The notes below the pieces were generated by a model. That model was not told where the DNA came from. It did not search any database and saw nothing but the letters and a program-made list of their open reading frames with translations. A stretch of DNA of 64,000 bases from Streptomyces albicerus (lineage in GTDB: Bacteria > Actinomycetota > Actinomycetes > Streptomycetales > Streptomycetaceae): the NCBI RefSeq assembly GCF_008905045.1, contig NZ_VWMY01000036.1:1-64000 (forward strand), given 5' to 3'. Both the position numbers and the translations under genes were made by a program. Positions 35,510 through 43,497 of this stretch are shown here, in pieces (position 1 is the first letter of the stretch; every line of letters starts with the position of its first letter).

Positions 35510-37036
35510 TCACGCCGCCTCCGTTCGGCCGGCAGCCATCCCGACCGCATCCAGCAGAGCCATCCCCACGATGAGGTCGGCCCCGCCGAACTCCGGATCG
35601 TCCAACTCGGTCCCGTCATCCACGGCGAACAGCAACTTCTCCTCGCCCTGCCGATAGGCGGTCCCGACCGGCGGACTGGCCGCGTGAACCGCCAACAGGG
35701 CCACCAGATAAGGCAGTTCGGGATCCTGCCGACGCGCGTCGGCAAGCAGTCCGGACAGCCGCCGCGGCGCGTCGGACGGCAGGTCGAGCAACTCCATGGC
35801 CCGGCCGAGCTGCTCCTCGCTGAACCGACTGTCGTCAGGCGTGGCGATCAGATCGGGCTCAGGCATCTCCGCCCCGAGATGTTCCCGCTCCATCGGCGGC
35901 GTCAGCAGTATGTCGACAAGATCCCCGACCCGGACGGACACGGGCGTCCGCAACCCGGTCCCGCGGGCGAAGAACGCATCCGTCACCCGCAACGCCTGCT
36001 CCACGGGCAGCGGCAGCACGGGCGCCACAAGATGCCCGTACAGGTCGATCCCCGACGTCGTCATGGGCGTGGCGAAGGCCTGCCGGTCCTGCTCCGCCCG
36101 GAACAGCGGCCCGGCCTCCAGCAGCCGGGACTGCAGCTGCGTATGCCGCCGGATGCAGTCCTTGACGATGTCGACGAGCTCTGCGGCCCGCCGCTTCTGC
36201 TCGGGATCCTCCGACTCGTCACGCGCCTTGCGGATGTTCGTGAGGATCGCGTTCTCGTGCCGATACCGGTCGGCCACATGATCAAGGGCCTCCGCGATCA
36301 TGTCGGGCACGGCCTGCAGCCAGTCCACCGCCCGTACGTTGCGCCGGGTCGCGTCCAGGGCCCTGCGGAGCGTCTCCGAGTACTGCACGGTCCGGTAGCG
36401 GGCCTGCTCGGCGGCGAGCTGCGCGTCCGCGAGGCGGCCGCGGCTGATCAGCACCTCCAGCTTGACCTCGGCGGCGATCTGGGCGCTGGTGACGTCGGTG
36501 TCGAGGGCGCCTACGAGGACGTTGACCGCCTCGTCCGTCGTACGGAGATACACGCTCCCCCCGTAGCCGGGCACCTCCTCGATCAGCTTGAAGTCGTAGT
36601 CCCGGCGCACGTAGGAACCGTCGGGCGCGAACGTGCCGTATACGGCCCGGAAGCCTCGGTCGACGCTGCCGACGTTGATCAGGTTCTCCAGGACCCAGCG
36701 GGCGACGCGCTCGTGCTCGGCGACCGGCCGCCGCGGGGCCTGGGCGGCGATGCGCGGGATGAGCCTGGCCACTATCTGGTCGTGGTCGGCGCCCGTGTCG
36801 AAGTCCATGTTCAGTGTGACGAGGTCGATGGCGGCGAGGGCCACCTCCGCCATCCCGTACACCGAGTACTCACCGGCGAGGTTCGCCTTGCGTACGTCCA
36901 GGTCGTGCAGCGGCGCGGTGCAGGCGAGCGCGCGCAGCCGCCGCGCCAGTCCCTCGTCGGCGGCCGGGCCCGGTGCGGGGCGCGGCCCCGCGCTGAGCTG
37001 GGGCGGAACACTGTCCGTCGATGCAGGCGAAGTCAC
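35510..37036 (-). CDS. Kleisin-like subunit of the condensin-like operon (MukF/MksF/JetA-like)
   Basis: 508-aa, largely helical protein that starts the leftward operon. After a Pro-rich lead it has an N-terminal helical/winged-helix block (about 30-190; DYDFKLIEEVPGYGGSVYL). A middle four-helix/coiled region (about 205-330) includes AAEVKLEVLISRGRLADAQL and QKRRAAELVDIVKDCIRRH. The C-terminal domain (about 340-500) includes LPLPVEQALRVTDAFFARG. This domain order and the position before a small subunit and an SMC ATPase match MukF/MksF/JetA. The GTG start at 37036 is tentative; the frame beyond it enters repeat copy C. Family membership is inferred and no signature is decisive. Confidence 0.65.
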   Translation of the reverse strand: MTSPASTDSVPPQLSAGPRPAPGPAADEGLARRLRALACTAPLHDLDVRKANLAGEYSVYGMAEVALAAIDLVTLNMDFDTGADHDQIVARLIPRIAAQAPRRPVAEHERVARWVLENLINVGSVDRGFRAVYGTFAPDGSYVRRDYDFKLIEEVPGYGGSVYLRTTDEAVNVLVGALDTDVTSAQIAAEVKLEVLISRGRLADAQLAAEQARYRTVQYSETLRRALDATRRNVRAVDWLQAVPDMIAEALDHVADRYRHENAILTNIRKARDESEDPEQKRRAAELVDIVKDCIRRHTQLQSRLLEAGPLFRAEQDRQAFATPMTTSGIDLYGHLVAPVLPLPVEQALRVTDAFFARGTGLRTPVSVRVGDLVDILLTPPMEREHLGAEMPEPDLIATPDDSRFSEEQLGRAMELLDLPSDAPRRLSGLLADARRQDPELPYLVALLAVHAASPPVGTAYRQGEEKLLFAVDDGTELDDPEFGGADLIVGMALLDAVGMAAGRTEAA

Positions 37037-37126
37037 GATGCACAGACTAGGTCCTCGGTCTGACAACGACCCAAACAGCGCGAAGCGCTCCGCTGGGATC
37101 GCCGGGGTACTGCGGGTTGTCTGTTG

Positions 37127-37205
37127 CCTGCGGGTTGACTTTGGCTGGTCGCGCCCCGCGGCGGAGCCGCATATCGACACAGCCCCGCGCCCCCTTTGGG
37201 GACGC
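37127..37205 (+). repeat. Intergenic repeat, copy C
   Basis: About 79 bp, same orientation as copy A, with the shared GCGCCCCGCGGCGGAGCCGC and CATATCGACACAGCCCCGCG cores. It lies just before the condensin-like operon, so copies A and C bracket it as direct repeats 7.6 kb apart. Confidence 0.85.
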
Positions 37206-37214
37206 TCCCTCTGC

Positions 37215-37907
37215 TCAGTCGTCCTCCGCCACCCTGCGCCCGTAGACCTCCACGACCCTCTTCCTTGAGTCGTCGAGGTATATCGCGAGCAGGGTTTCCG
37301 CCTCCTGGCGGTCGCCGTCCTGCAGGGCCTGCAGTATCTGGCCGTTGCGGGCGAGATACGGCTCGTGCAGGCGCTTCGGGTCGTCCACGAGGTGGAAGGC
37401 GAGCCGCAGTTCGGCGAAGACGCTGCGCATCAGCTCGTCGGTGCGGACGCTGCCGGCCAGCGCGACCAGCTCCCGGTGGAAGTGGATGTTGGCGGTGCCC
37501 AGGCCTTTCCAGTCACTTTCGCGTGCCGCCCGCCGCCCGTCGGCGACGGCCTCGGCGAGACCGTCCAGGGCGTACGGCGGCTTGCCGAGTCCACGTACGA
37601 CGGCGCATTCGACGAGGCCGCGGGTGCGGTAGATGTCCTCGACGTCCTCGACGCTCAGGACCCGTACGAAGACGCCCCGGTTGAGCTCGTGGACCAGCAG
37701 CCGCTCGTGCGTGAGCAGCCGGAACGCCTCACGCAGCGTGTTGCGCGAGACGCCGAGCGCCCCGCCGATGCTGTCCTCGGACAGGCGCGTACCGGGCGGG
37801 AAGTACCCCTCGGCGATCCGGCTCCTGAGGATGTCCGAGACCCGCTCGGCGGTGCTGGTGCGGCCCAGCAGCGCGCGGTCGTCCGCCAGTCCGTTCAGTT
37901 CGGCCAC
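37215..37907 (-). CDS. GntR-family regulator (FadR/FCD subfamily)
   Basis: 230-aa repressor-type regulator with an N-terminal winged helix (about 15-80; LSEDSIGGALGVSRNTLREAF) and an all-helical FCD ligand-binding domain. The domain has the metal/ligand residues of the family in NIHFHRELVALAG and YLARNGQILQAL. It is divergent from the MFS/oxoprolinase gene set with a palindromic operator between them, so it probably controls that set in response to 5-oxoproline, glutamate or a related carboxylate. GTG at 37907 is used because the protein begins naturally there; a TTG 24 bp upstream is possible. Confidence 0.88.
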   Translation of the reverse strand: MAELNGLADDRALLGRTSTAERVSDILRSRIAEGYFPPGTRLSEDSIGGALGVSRNTLREAFRLLTHERLLVHELNRGVFVRVLSVEDVEDIYRTRGLVECAVVRGLGKPPYALDGLAEAVADGRRAARESDWKGLGTANIHFHRELVALAGSVRTDELMRSVFAELRLAFHLVDDPKRLHEPYLARNGQILQALQDGDRQEAETLLAIYLDDSRKRVVEVYGRRVAEDD

Positions 37908-37955
37908 GCCCGAATTCAATCGCAGATACAAGAACGAAACAACATGGGTATTGAG

Positions 37956-37972
37956 GGATCGTTCAACGATCC
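37956..37972. promoter_or_regulatory. Palindromic operator candidate for the GntR regulator
   Basis: GGATCGTT-C-AACGATCC is a perfect 8+1+8 inverted repeat between the divergent regulator and transporter genes. For the rightward genes it overlaps a possible promoter spacer (TTGAGG at 37951-37956 and TACCTT at 37975-37980, 18 bp apart). FadR-type regulators bind short palindromes of this kind. Confidence 0.55.
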
Positions 37973-38123
37973 TCTACCTTGCTAGTCAGGCACCGACCGC
38001 TCACTCCGGAGCCGACGGCTTCCGCACGCCACAGTTCGGCCCTTCACGCTCGGTACTTCAAGCGCTCCCGCACGGCACGGCTCAGTCCCCAGCACCCTCC
38101 CGTCCCACAACTGCGAGGTGCCC

Positions 38124-39443
38124 ATGAGCACGACCCCTCCACCGCAGGCACTGACCACCGACACGCGCCCCGGAGCGGGTGAACCCACCGCCGACGAGGG
38201 CGCGTTCGCCTGGCTGCGGGCCCTGGGTCCGCGTGGCCGCCGTGCCTTCGGCGGCGCGTTCGGCGGCTATGCCCTGGACTCGTACGACTACTTCACGCTG
38301 CCGCTGAGCATGGTGGCCCTGGCCGCGTACTTCGGTCTCAACAGCGGCCAGACCGGGCTGTTCACGACCGTCACGCTGGTGGTGTCCGCGATCGGCGGCG
38401 CGGCCGCGGGTGTGATCGCGGACCGGATCGGGCGCGTCAAGGCGCTGATGATCACGGTCATCACGTACGCGGTCTTCACCGTGGCCTGCGGCTTCGCGCC
38501 CAACTACGAGACCCTGCTGGTTTTCCGGGCGCTTCAGGGGCTCGGTTTCGGCGGTGAGTGGGCGGTCGGCGCGATCCTGGTCGCCGAGTACGCGAGCCCC
38601 AAGCACCGGGGCCGTACGCTCGGCGCGATCCAGAGCTCCTGGGCCGTCGGCTGGGGACTCGCCGTGATCGTCTACACGATGGTCTTCCAGTTCCTGGACG
38701 ACGACATCGCCTGGCGCGTGATGTTCTGGACCGGGGCGCTGCCGGCCCTGCTGGTCGTCTGGGTGCGCCGCAGCGTGCAGGACGCCCCGGAAGCGGCCGA
38801 GCGCCGCAAGAAGAGCCCCCAGAAGGGCTCGTTCACGGCCATCTTCAGGCCGGGCACCGCCGAGGCGCCGGGACTGCTGCGGACGACGATCTTCGCGGTC
38901 CTGCTCTCCACGGGCGTCCAGGGCGGCTACTACACGCTGGCCACCTGGGTTCCGACGTACCTGAAGACGGACCGCGGGCTGTCCGTCGTCGGCACCGGCG
39001 GCTACCTCACGTTCCTGATCTCGGGAGCCTTCATCGGCTACCTGACCGGCGGTTATCTCACCGACAGGCTGGGCCGCAAGCGCAACATCCTGCTCTTCGC
39101 GATCCTCTCGGCGATCTGCATCCTGGCCTACGCGAACATCCCGAGCGGCGCCAACACCCTTGTCCTCGTGCTCGGTTTCCCGCTCGGCTTCTGTATGTCG
39201 GCGATCTTCAGCGGCTTCGGCTCGTTCCTCAGCGAGTTGTACCCGACGGCAGTGCGCGGCACCGGGCAGGGCTTCACGTACAACACGGGCCGTGCCGTGG
39301 GCGCGGTCTTCCCGACGCTGGTCGGTTTCCTCGCCGACAGCTGGGGTGTCGGGGGCGCGCTGGTCTTCGGCGCGATCGGCTACGGTCTCGCGGCACTGGC
39401 TCTGATCGGTCTGCCCGAGACCCGTGGGAAGGAGCTTCTGTGA
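38124..39443 (+). CDS. MFS transporter (metabolite:H+ symporter type)
   Basis: 439-aa major facilitator protein with 12 membrane segments. The loop 2-3 motif GVIADRIGRVKAL and the loop 8-9 repeat TGGYLTDRLGRKRN are typical, and YALDSYDYFTLPLSM at the start of helix 1 resembles the SIT/carboxylate-symporter group. The next gene overlaps its stop codon by 4 bp, and the set continues with pxpABC, so the likely cargo is 5-oxoproline, glutamate or a related organic acid. ATG at 38124 follows GAGGTG; a GTG two codons earlier is less likely. Confidence 0.9.
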   Translation: MSTTPPPQALTTDTRPGAGEPTADEGAFAWLRALGPRGRRAFGGAFGGYALDSYDYFTLPLSMVALAAYFGLNSGQTGLFTTVTLVVSAIGGAAAGVIADRIGRVKALMITVITYAVFTVACGFAPNYETLLVFRALQGLGFGGEWAVGAILVAEYASPKHRGRTLGAIQSSWAVGWGLAVIVYTMVFQFLDDDIAWRVMFWTGALPALLVVWVRRSVQDAPEAAERRKKSPQKGSFTAIFRPGTAEAPGLLRTTIFAVLLSTGVQGGYYTLATWVPTYLKTDRGLSVVGTGGYLTFLISGAFIGYLTGGYLTDRLGRKRNILLFAILSAICILAYANIPSGANTLVLVLGFPLGFCMSAIFSGFGSFLSELYPTAVRGTGQGFTYNTGRAVGAVFPTLVGFLADSWGVGGALVFGAIGYGLAALALIGLPETRGKELL

Positions 39444-40270
39444 ACCCGCCACCGAGTACACGGCACCGCGCCCTGAACCTCCTCGACGACCACGCGCACG
39501 CGTGGAGCCCGGCAGAGGCCCGCTCCCGCTTCCGTTCGGGCGTGTCGGGCCCCACGGCGGGCTGCGCGGCGGGCCACACCCAGGCGAACCTGATCTCGGT
39601 GCCCGCCGACTGGGCGTACGACATGCTGCTGTTCTGCCAGCGCAACCCGAAGCCCTGTCCGGTGCTCGACGTCACCGACGCCGGTTCCTGGACGACCGTC
39701 CTCGCCGACGGCGCCGATCTGCGCACCGATCTGCCGAGCTACCGGGTCTGGGAGCACGGCGAGTTGGTGGAGGAGCCCACGGACGTGGTGGCCCACTGGC
39801 GCGACGACCTCGTGTCGTTCCTCATCGGGTGCAGCTTCACCTTCGAGTGGGCGCTGACCGGGGCGGGCGTGCCGATGCGCCACATCGAGCAGGGGCGCAA
39901 CGTCTCCATGTACGTGACGAGTCGTCAGTGCCGTCCCGCGGGGCGGCTGCACGGTCCCATGGTGGTGTCGATGCGCCCGGTGCCGCCCGAGCACCTGCCC
40001 GCCGCGATCCGGGAGACCAGCCTGCTGCCCGCGGTGCACGGCAGCCCGGTGTACTGCGGCGACCCGGGCGGCCTCGGCATCGAGGACCTCGGACGCCCCG
40101 ATTTCGGCGATGCCGTGGACGTCGAACCGGACGACATCCCGGTGTTCTGGGCCTGCGGTGTGACGCCGCAGGCCGCGGTGATGGCTTCGCGCCCACCGTT
40201 CGCGATCACCCACGCGCCGGGCCAGATGTTCATCACCGACGCCCGCGACGAGCAGTACCGCGTCGCCTGA
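39440..40270 (+). CDS. DUF1445 hydro-lyase / D-glutamate cyclase-like protein
   Basis: 276-aa protein of the DUF1445 (YcsI/putative hydro-lyase) family; the mammalian homologue domain is D-glutamate cyclase, which makes 5-oxo-D-proline from D-glutamate. Family hallmarks are SGPTAGCAAGHTQANL, LVSFLIGCSFTFEWAL, HIEQGRNVSMYVT and PFAITHAPGQMFITD. It starts with GTG overlapping the transporter stop (GTGA), which indicates coupling. It lies directly before pxpABC, consistent with a joint role in 5-oxoproline and glutamate interconversion. Confidence 0.9.
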   Translation: MNPPPSTRHRALNLLDDHAHAWSPAEARSRFRSGVSGPTAGCAAGHTQANLISVPADWAYDMLLFCQRNPKPCPVLDVTDAGSWTTVLADGADLRTDLPSYRVWEHGELVEEPTDVVAHWRDDLVSFLIGCSFTFEWALTGAGVPMRHIEQGRNVSMYVTSRQCRPAGRLHGPMVVSMRPVPPEHLPAAIRETSLLPAVHGSPVYCGDPGGLGIEDLGRPDFGDAVDVEPDDIPVFWACGVTPQAAVMASRPPFAITHAPGQMFITDARDEQYRVA

Positions 40271-40289
40271 CCGGAGGAACCAACACTCC

Positions 40290-41048
40290 ATGACCCCGAT
40301 CGATCTCAACGCCGACCTGGGCGAGGGCTTCGGCCGCTGGCACCTCACCGACGACGAACAGCTGCTGTCCGTCGTCACCAGCGCCAATGTGGCCTGCGGC
40401 TTCCACGCCGGGGACGCTGTCACCATGCGGCGGGTGTGCGAGCTGGCGGCCGAACGCGGCGTACGGATCGGCGCGCAGGTCTCCTACCGGGACCTGGCGG
40501 GCTTCGGGCGACGCGCGATGGACGTGCCGCCCGACGAGCTGGCGGCCGAAGTGGCGTACCAGATCGGCGCCTTGGAGGTCTTCACGCGCGCGGCGGGCGC
40601 GCGCGTCGCGTACGTCAAGCCGCACGGCGCGCTCTACAACCGCGTCGTGCACGACGAGGAGCAGGCGGGGGCGGTGGTCGACGGGGTGCTGCTCGCGGAC
40701 GCCACGCTCCCCGTCCTCGGGCTGCCCGGCTCGCGCCTCCTCGACGTGGCCGAGAAGGCCGGACTCCCGGTCGTCACCGAGGCGTTCACGGACCGCGCTT
40801 ACACGGACGAGGGCACGCTCGTGCCGCGCGGTGAGGAGGGTGCGGTGATCACCGACCCCGGCGCGGTCGTCGAGCGTTCCATGAGCCTCGCCCGCTTCGG
40901 TGTCGTCACGGCCCACTCCGGGCGTGACATCGCGGTACGGGCCCGCTCCTTGTGCCTGCACGGCGACACGCCCGGCGCGGTGGACCTGGCCCGCCAGGTC
41001 CGTGCGCGGCTCGAGGAGTCGGGCGTCCGGGTGGAGGCGTTCGTATGA
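40290..41048 (+). CDS. pxpA: 5-oxoprolinase subunit A (LamB/YcsF family)
   Basis: Subunit of the ATP-dependent PxpABC 5-oxoprolinase, which converts 5-oxo-L-proline, a damage product of glutamine and glutamate, to glutamate. The 252-aa protein is full length. IDLNADLGEGFGRW opens it, ANVACGFHAGD and YVKPHGALYN are the conserved polysaccharide-deacetylase-like motifs, and TAHSGRDIAV is near the C-terminus. pxpB overlaps its stop codon. A good ribosome site (GGAGG) precedes the ATG. Confidence 0.94.
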   Translation: MTPIDLNADLGEGFGRWHLTDDEQLLSVVTSANVACGFHAGDAVTMRRVCELAAERGVRIGAQVSYRDLAGFGRRAMDVPPDELAAEVAYQIGALEVFTRAAGARVAYVKPHGALYNRVVHDEEQAGAVVDGVLLADATLPVLGLPGSRLLDVAEKAGLPVVTEAFTDRAYTDEGTLVPRGEEGAVITDPGAVVERSMSLARFGVVTAHSGRDIAVRARSLCLHGDTPGAVDLARQVRARLEESGVRVEAFV

Positions 41049-41662
41049 GGGCACTGCCGGTCGGTGACCGTGCCCTGCTCGTCGAGGTGTCCACGGACGA
41101 GGAGGCCCAGGCCCTGCACGCGGACCTGCTGCGCCGCCGCTCGGAAGGCTCCCTCTCGGTGCGCGAGATCGTCCCCGCGGCCCGTACGGTCCTCCTGGAC
41201 GGCATCGACGACCCCGCCCGACTCGCCGCGCAACTGACCACATCAAAGCTGCCGTCCGCTCTCCCGCGCGCGGCAGAGGTCGTGGAGATCCCCGTCCGCT
41301 ACGACGGCCCGGACCTGGCTGACGTGGCCGAGCACTGGGACGTGTCGCCGGACGAGGTGGCGCGGATCCACGCGGCGGCCGAGTTCCGGGTCGCCTTCTG
41401 CGGGTTCGCGCCGGGTTTCGGCTATCTGACCGGGCTCCCGGCCCGCTACGGCGTGCCCCGGCACGCGACGCCCCGCACGACCGTTCCGGCGGGCTCCGTG
41501 GGGCTGGCGGGCCCGTACACGGGCGTGTACCCGCGCTCGTCACCAGGCGGTTGGCAGTTGATCGGCACGACGGACGCGGTGCTGTGGGACCACGCGCGCG
41601 TGCCGGCCGCGCTGCTGTCGCCGGGCACGCCGGTCCGCTTCGTGCCGGTGGGCTCCCGATGA
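41045..41662 (+). CDS. pxpB: 5-oxoprolinase subunit B (KipI family)
   Basis: 205-aa KipI/allophanate-hydrolase-subunit-1-like protein that forms the catalytic complex with PxpC. Motifs include VGDRALLVEV at the N-terminus, RVAFCGFAPGFGYLTGL and the C-terminal GGWQLIGTTDA. Starts and stops overlap by 4 bp with pxpA and pxpC, so the three subunits are made in fixed proportion. A role as sporulation-kinase inhibitor as in Bacillus KipI is less likely in this context. Confidence 0.94.
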   Translation: MRALPVGDRALLVEVSTDEEAQALHADLLRRRSEGSLSVREIVPAARTVLLDGIDDPARLAAQLTTSKLPSALPRAAEVVEIPVRYDGPDLADVAEHWDVSPDEVARIHAAAEFRVAFCGFAPGFGYLTGLPARYGVPRHATPRTTVPAGSVGLAGPYTGVYPRSSPGGWQLIGTTDAVLWDHARVPAALLSPGTPVRFVPVGSR

Positions 41663-42534
41663 CGGACCGCGCGCTCGTCGTCGTACGCGCCGGGGCGCTG
41701 ACCACCGTGCAGGACCAGGGGCGGCCCGGCCACGCGCACCTGGGCGTACCGCGCTCCGGCGCACTGGACGCGCCCGCCGCCGCCCTGGTCAACCGGCTCG
41801 TCGGCAATCCGCCCGAGGCGGCCCTCCTGGAGACCACGCTCAACGGCTGTGACGTACGGCCGCGTTCAGCGGTGACCGTCGCCCTCGGCGGTGCCCCGTG
41901 TCCGGTCTCCGTGGACGGACGCCCGGTCGCCTGGGGCGCGCCGGTGCGCGTGCCGGCCGGGGCGCTGCTGTCCGTGGGGACCGCGGTCTCCGGAGTACGC
42001 AGTTATGTGGGCGTGTCGGGCGGAGTGACCGTCGAGCCGGTGCTCGGCAGCCGGTCGACGGATCTGCTGTCCGGCCTCGGCCCGCCGCCGCTCACCGACG
42101 GAATGGTGCTCCCCCTGGGGAGGCCGATCGGCCCCCACGCGCGCGTGGACGTCGTTCCGCAGCCGCGCCCTCCGGTCGAACTCGTCCTACGAGTGATGCT
42201 CGGCCCGCGCGACGACTGGTTCACCGCCGCGGCCGTGCACACCCTCACCACGCACACCTACCGGGTGTCCTCGGCGAGCAACCGCATCGGCCTGCGCACG
42301 GAGGGGCCCGCTCTGGAGCGGGCGCTTCCGGGCGAACTGCCCAGCGAAGGAATGGTGTTGGGTGCCATCCAAGTTCCCCCGGACGGCAGACCCGTCGTGT
42401 TCCTCGCCGACCACCCGACCACCGGGGGGTACCCGGTCATCGCGGTGACCCACCCCGCGGACCTACCCGCCACCGCCCAGGCCGTACCGGGGACGCCGGT
42501 GCGGTTCGTGGCAGTACGCAATCGAACGCGCTGA
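41659..42534 (+). CDS. pxpC: 5-oxoprolinase subunit C (KipA family)
   Basis: 291-aa KipA/biotin-dependent carboxyltransferase-like protein. TTVQDQGRPGHAHLGVPRSG is the family signature near the N-terminus; SSASNRIGLRTEGP and ADHPTTGGYPVIA follow. It completes the PxpABC complex and ends the GntR-controlled gene set. Repeat copy D lies directly after the stop codon and may form the terminator. Confidence 0.93.
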   Translation: MTDRALVVVRAGALTTVQDQGRPGHAHLGVPRSGALDAPAAALVNRLVGNPPEAALLETTLNGCDVRPRSAVTVALGGAPCPVSVDGRPVAWGAPVRVPAGALLSVGTAVSGVRSYVGVSGGVTVEPVLGSRSTDLLSGLGPPPLTDGMVLPLGRPIGPHARVDVVPQPRPPVELVLRVMLGPRDDWFTAAAVHTLTTHTYRVSSASNRIGLRTEGPALERALPGELPSEGMVLGAIQVPPDGRPVVFLADHPTTGGYPVIAVTHPADLPATAQAVPGTPVRFVAVRNRTR

Positions 42535-42537
42535 GCC

Positions 42538-42616
42538 GCGCCCCGTAAGGGGCGCGGGGCTGTATCCGATGTGCGGCTCCGCCGCGTGGGCGCGCCCAGC
42601 CACAACAAACCCGCAC
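42538..42616 (-). repeat. Intergenic repeat, copy D
   Basis: Diverged copy of the ~80-bp element in the same orientation as copy B, with CCCCGTAAGGGGCGCGGGGC and GCGGCTCCGCCGCG. It sits between pxpC and the convergent GDSL esterase gene and may terminate both. Confidence 0.8.
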
Positions 42617-42642
42617 CCAACAACGGCCCAACCCGCGGAGCG

Positions 42643-43497
42643 CTACGCCGCGTCAGGCTGCTCCGTCACCGACAGCGCCGCCAGCGCCGCCGCCACCGCG
42701 TGGGACGCGCTGAGGTCGAGGCGGGCGCTGGTGCCCCGGGCGCGGTGACGGATCTCGTCGGCGGCCAGGGTGAGGAGTTGGGGCAGCAGGTCGGTGCAGC
42801 GGCGGGCCACCCACCCGGTCCCGGCGGTGGCCAGCCACCACAGGCTCGCCGACCGGGTGGGCTCGGGGAACTCGGGCTCGGGGGACGGCACGGCTCCCGT
42901 GGCGATGTCCTCGCGCGCGAGGAGCCCGTGGAAGTGCAGGGCGAGCTGCCGGTGCCCCCGCTCGCCCGGGTGCAGCCGGTCCGCGCTCCACATGGCCCGG
43001 TCGGTGACCCAGTCCCCTTCCGCGGCGTGCAGATGAACCGCGCCGTACCGCTCGGACAGCGCGTGCACGACCGCGTTGACGGCCCGCTGACGCCGTGCGA
43101 GCGGCCGGGCCAGCGCCCCGGGCAGTCCCAGCATCGCGCCCGGGTCGGGCAGGCACGCGGTCAGCAGGACCGCGCCCTGCCCGGTGAAGGCCGCGTACAC
43201 CTCGTCGAGCCGTTCGGCCACGGCGCGGATGTCGAAGGTGCAGCGCAGGGTGTCGTTGACGCCGATGACGACCGAGGCGATGTCCGGCCGTTCGGCCAGC
43301 GCGGCCGGGGTCTGGCGTTCCAGGACGTCACGCGTCTGGGCGCCGCTGACCGCGAAGTTGACGAACTCCACGGGCGCGTCGGCCGGAGCGATCCCGGCGG
43401 CGAGCAGCGCGGCCCAGCCGCGCCACCCCTCGCCCACCGGATCGCCCACCCCTTCCGTGAGGGAGTCACCCAGCGCCACGAACCGCAGGGGTCTCAT
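42643..43497 (-). CDS. GDSL/SGNH-family esterase or lipase
   Basis: 284-aa hydrolase of the SGNH superfamily. Block I ALGDSLTEGVGD carries the nucleophilic serine, VVIGVNDTL contains the Asn of block III, and DRLHPGERGHRQLA supplies the catalytic Asp and His. No signal peptide, so probably cytoplasmic. Its ATG overlaps the stop of the upstream glycosyltransferase gene by 4 bp, suggesting it deacylates a glycosylated lipid or polymer made by that pathway. Substrate unknown. Confidence 0.9.
   Translation of the reverse strand: MRPLRFVALGDSLTEGVGDPVGEGWRGWAALLAAGIAPADAPVEFVNFAVSGAQTRDVLERQTPAALAERPDIASVVIGVNDTLRCTFDIRAVAERLDEVYAAFTGQGAVLLTACLPDPGAMLGLPGALARPLARRQRAVNAVVHALSERYGAVHLHAAEGDWVTDRAMWSADRLHPGERGHRQLALHFHGLLAREDIATGAVPSPEPEFPEPTRSASLWWLATAGTGWVARRCTDLLPQLLTLAADEIRHRARGTSARLDLSASHAVAAALAALSVTEQPDAA

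Noticed and set aside
28398..37931. JetD/MksG-type nuclease gene next to the condensin-like operon
   Set aside because: Both flanks were examined on both strands: a permease remnant on one side and a GntR regulator on the other. No Toprim- or DUF3322-like protein was seen.
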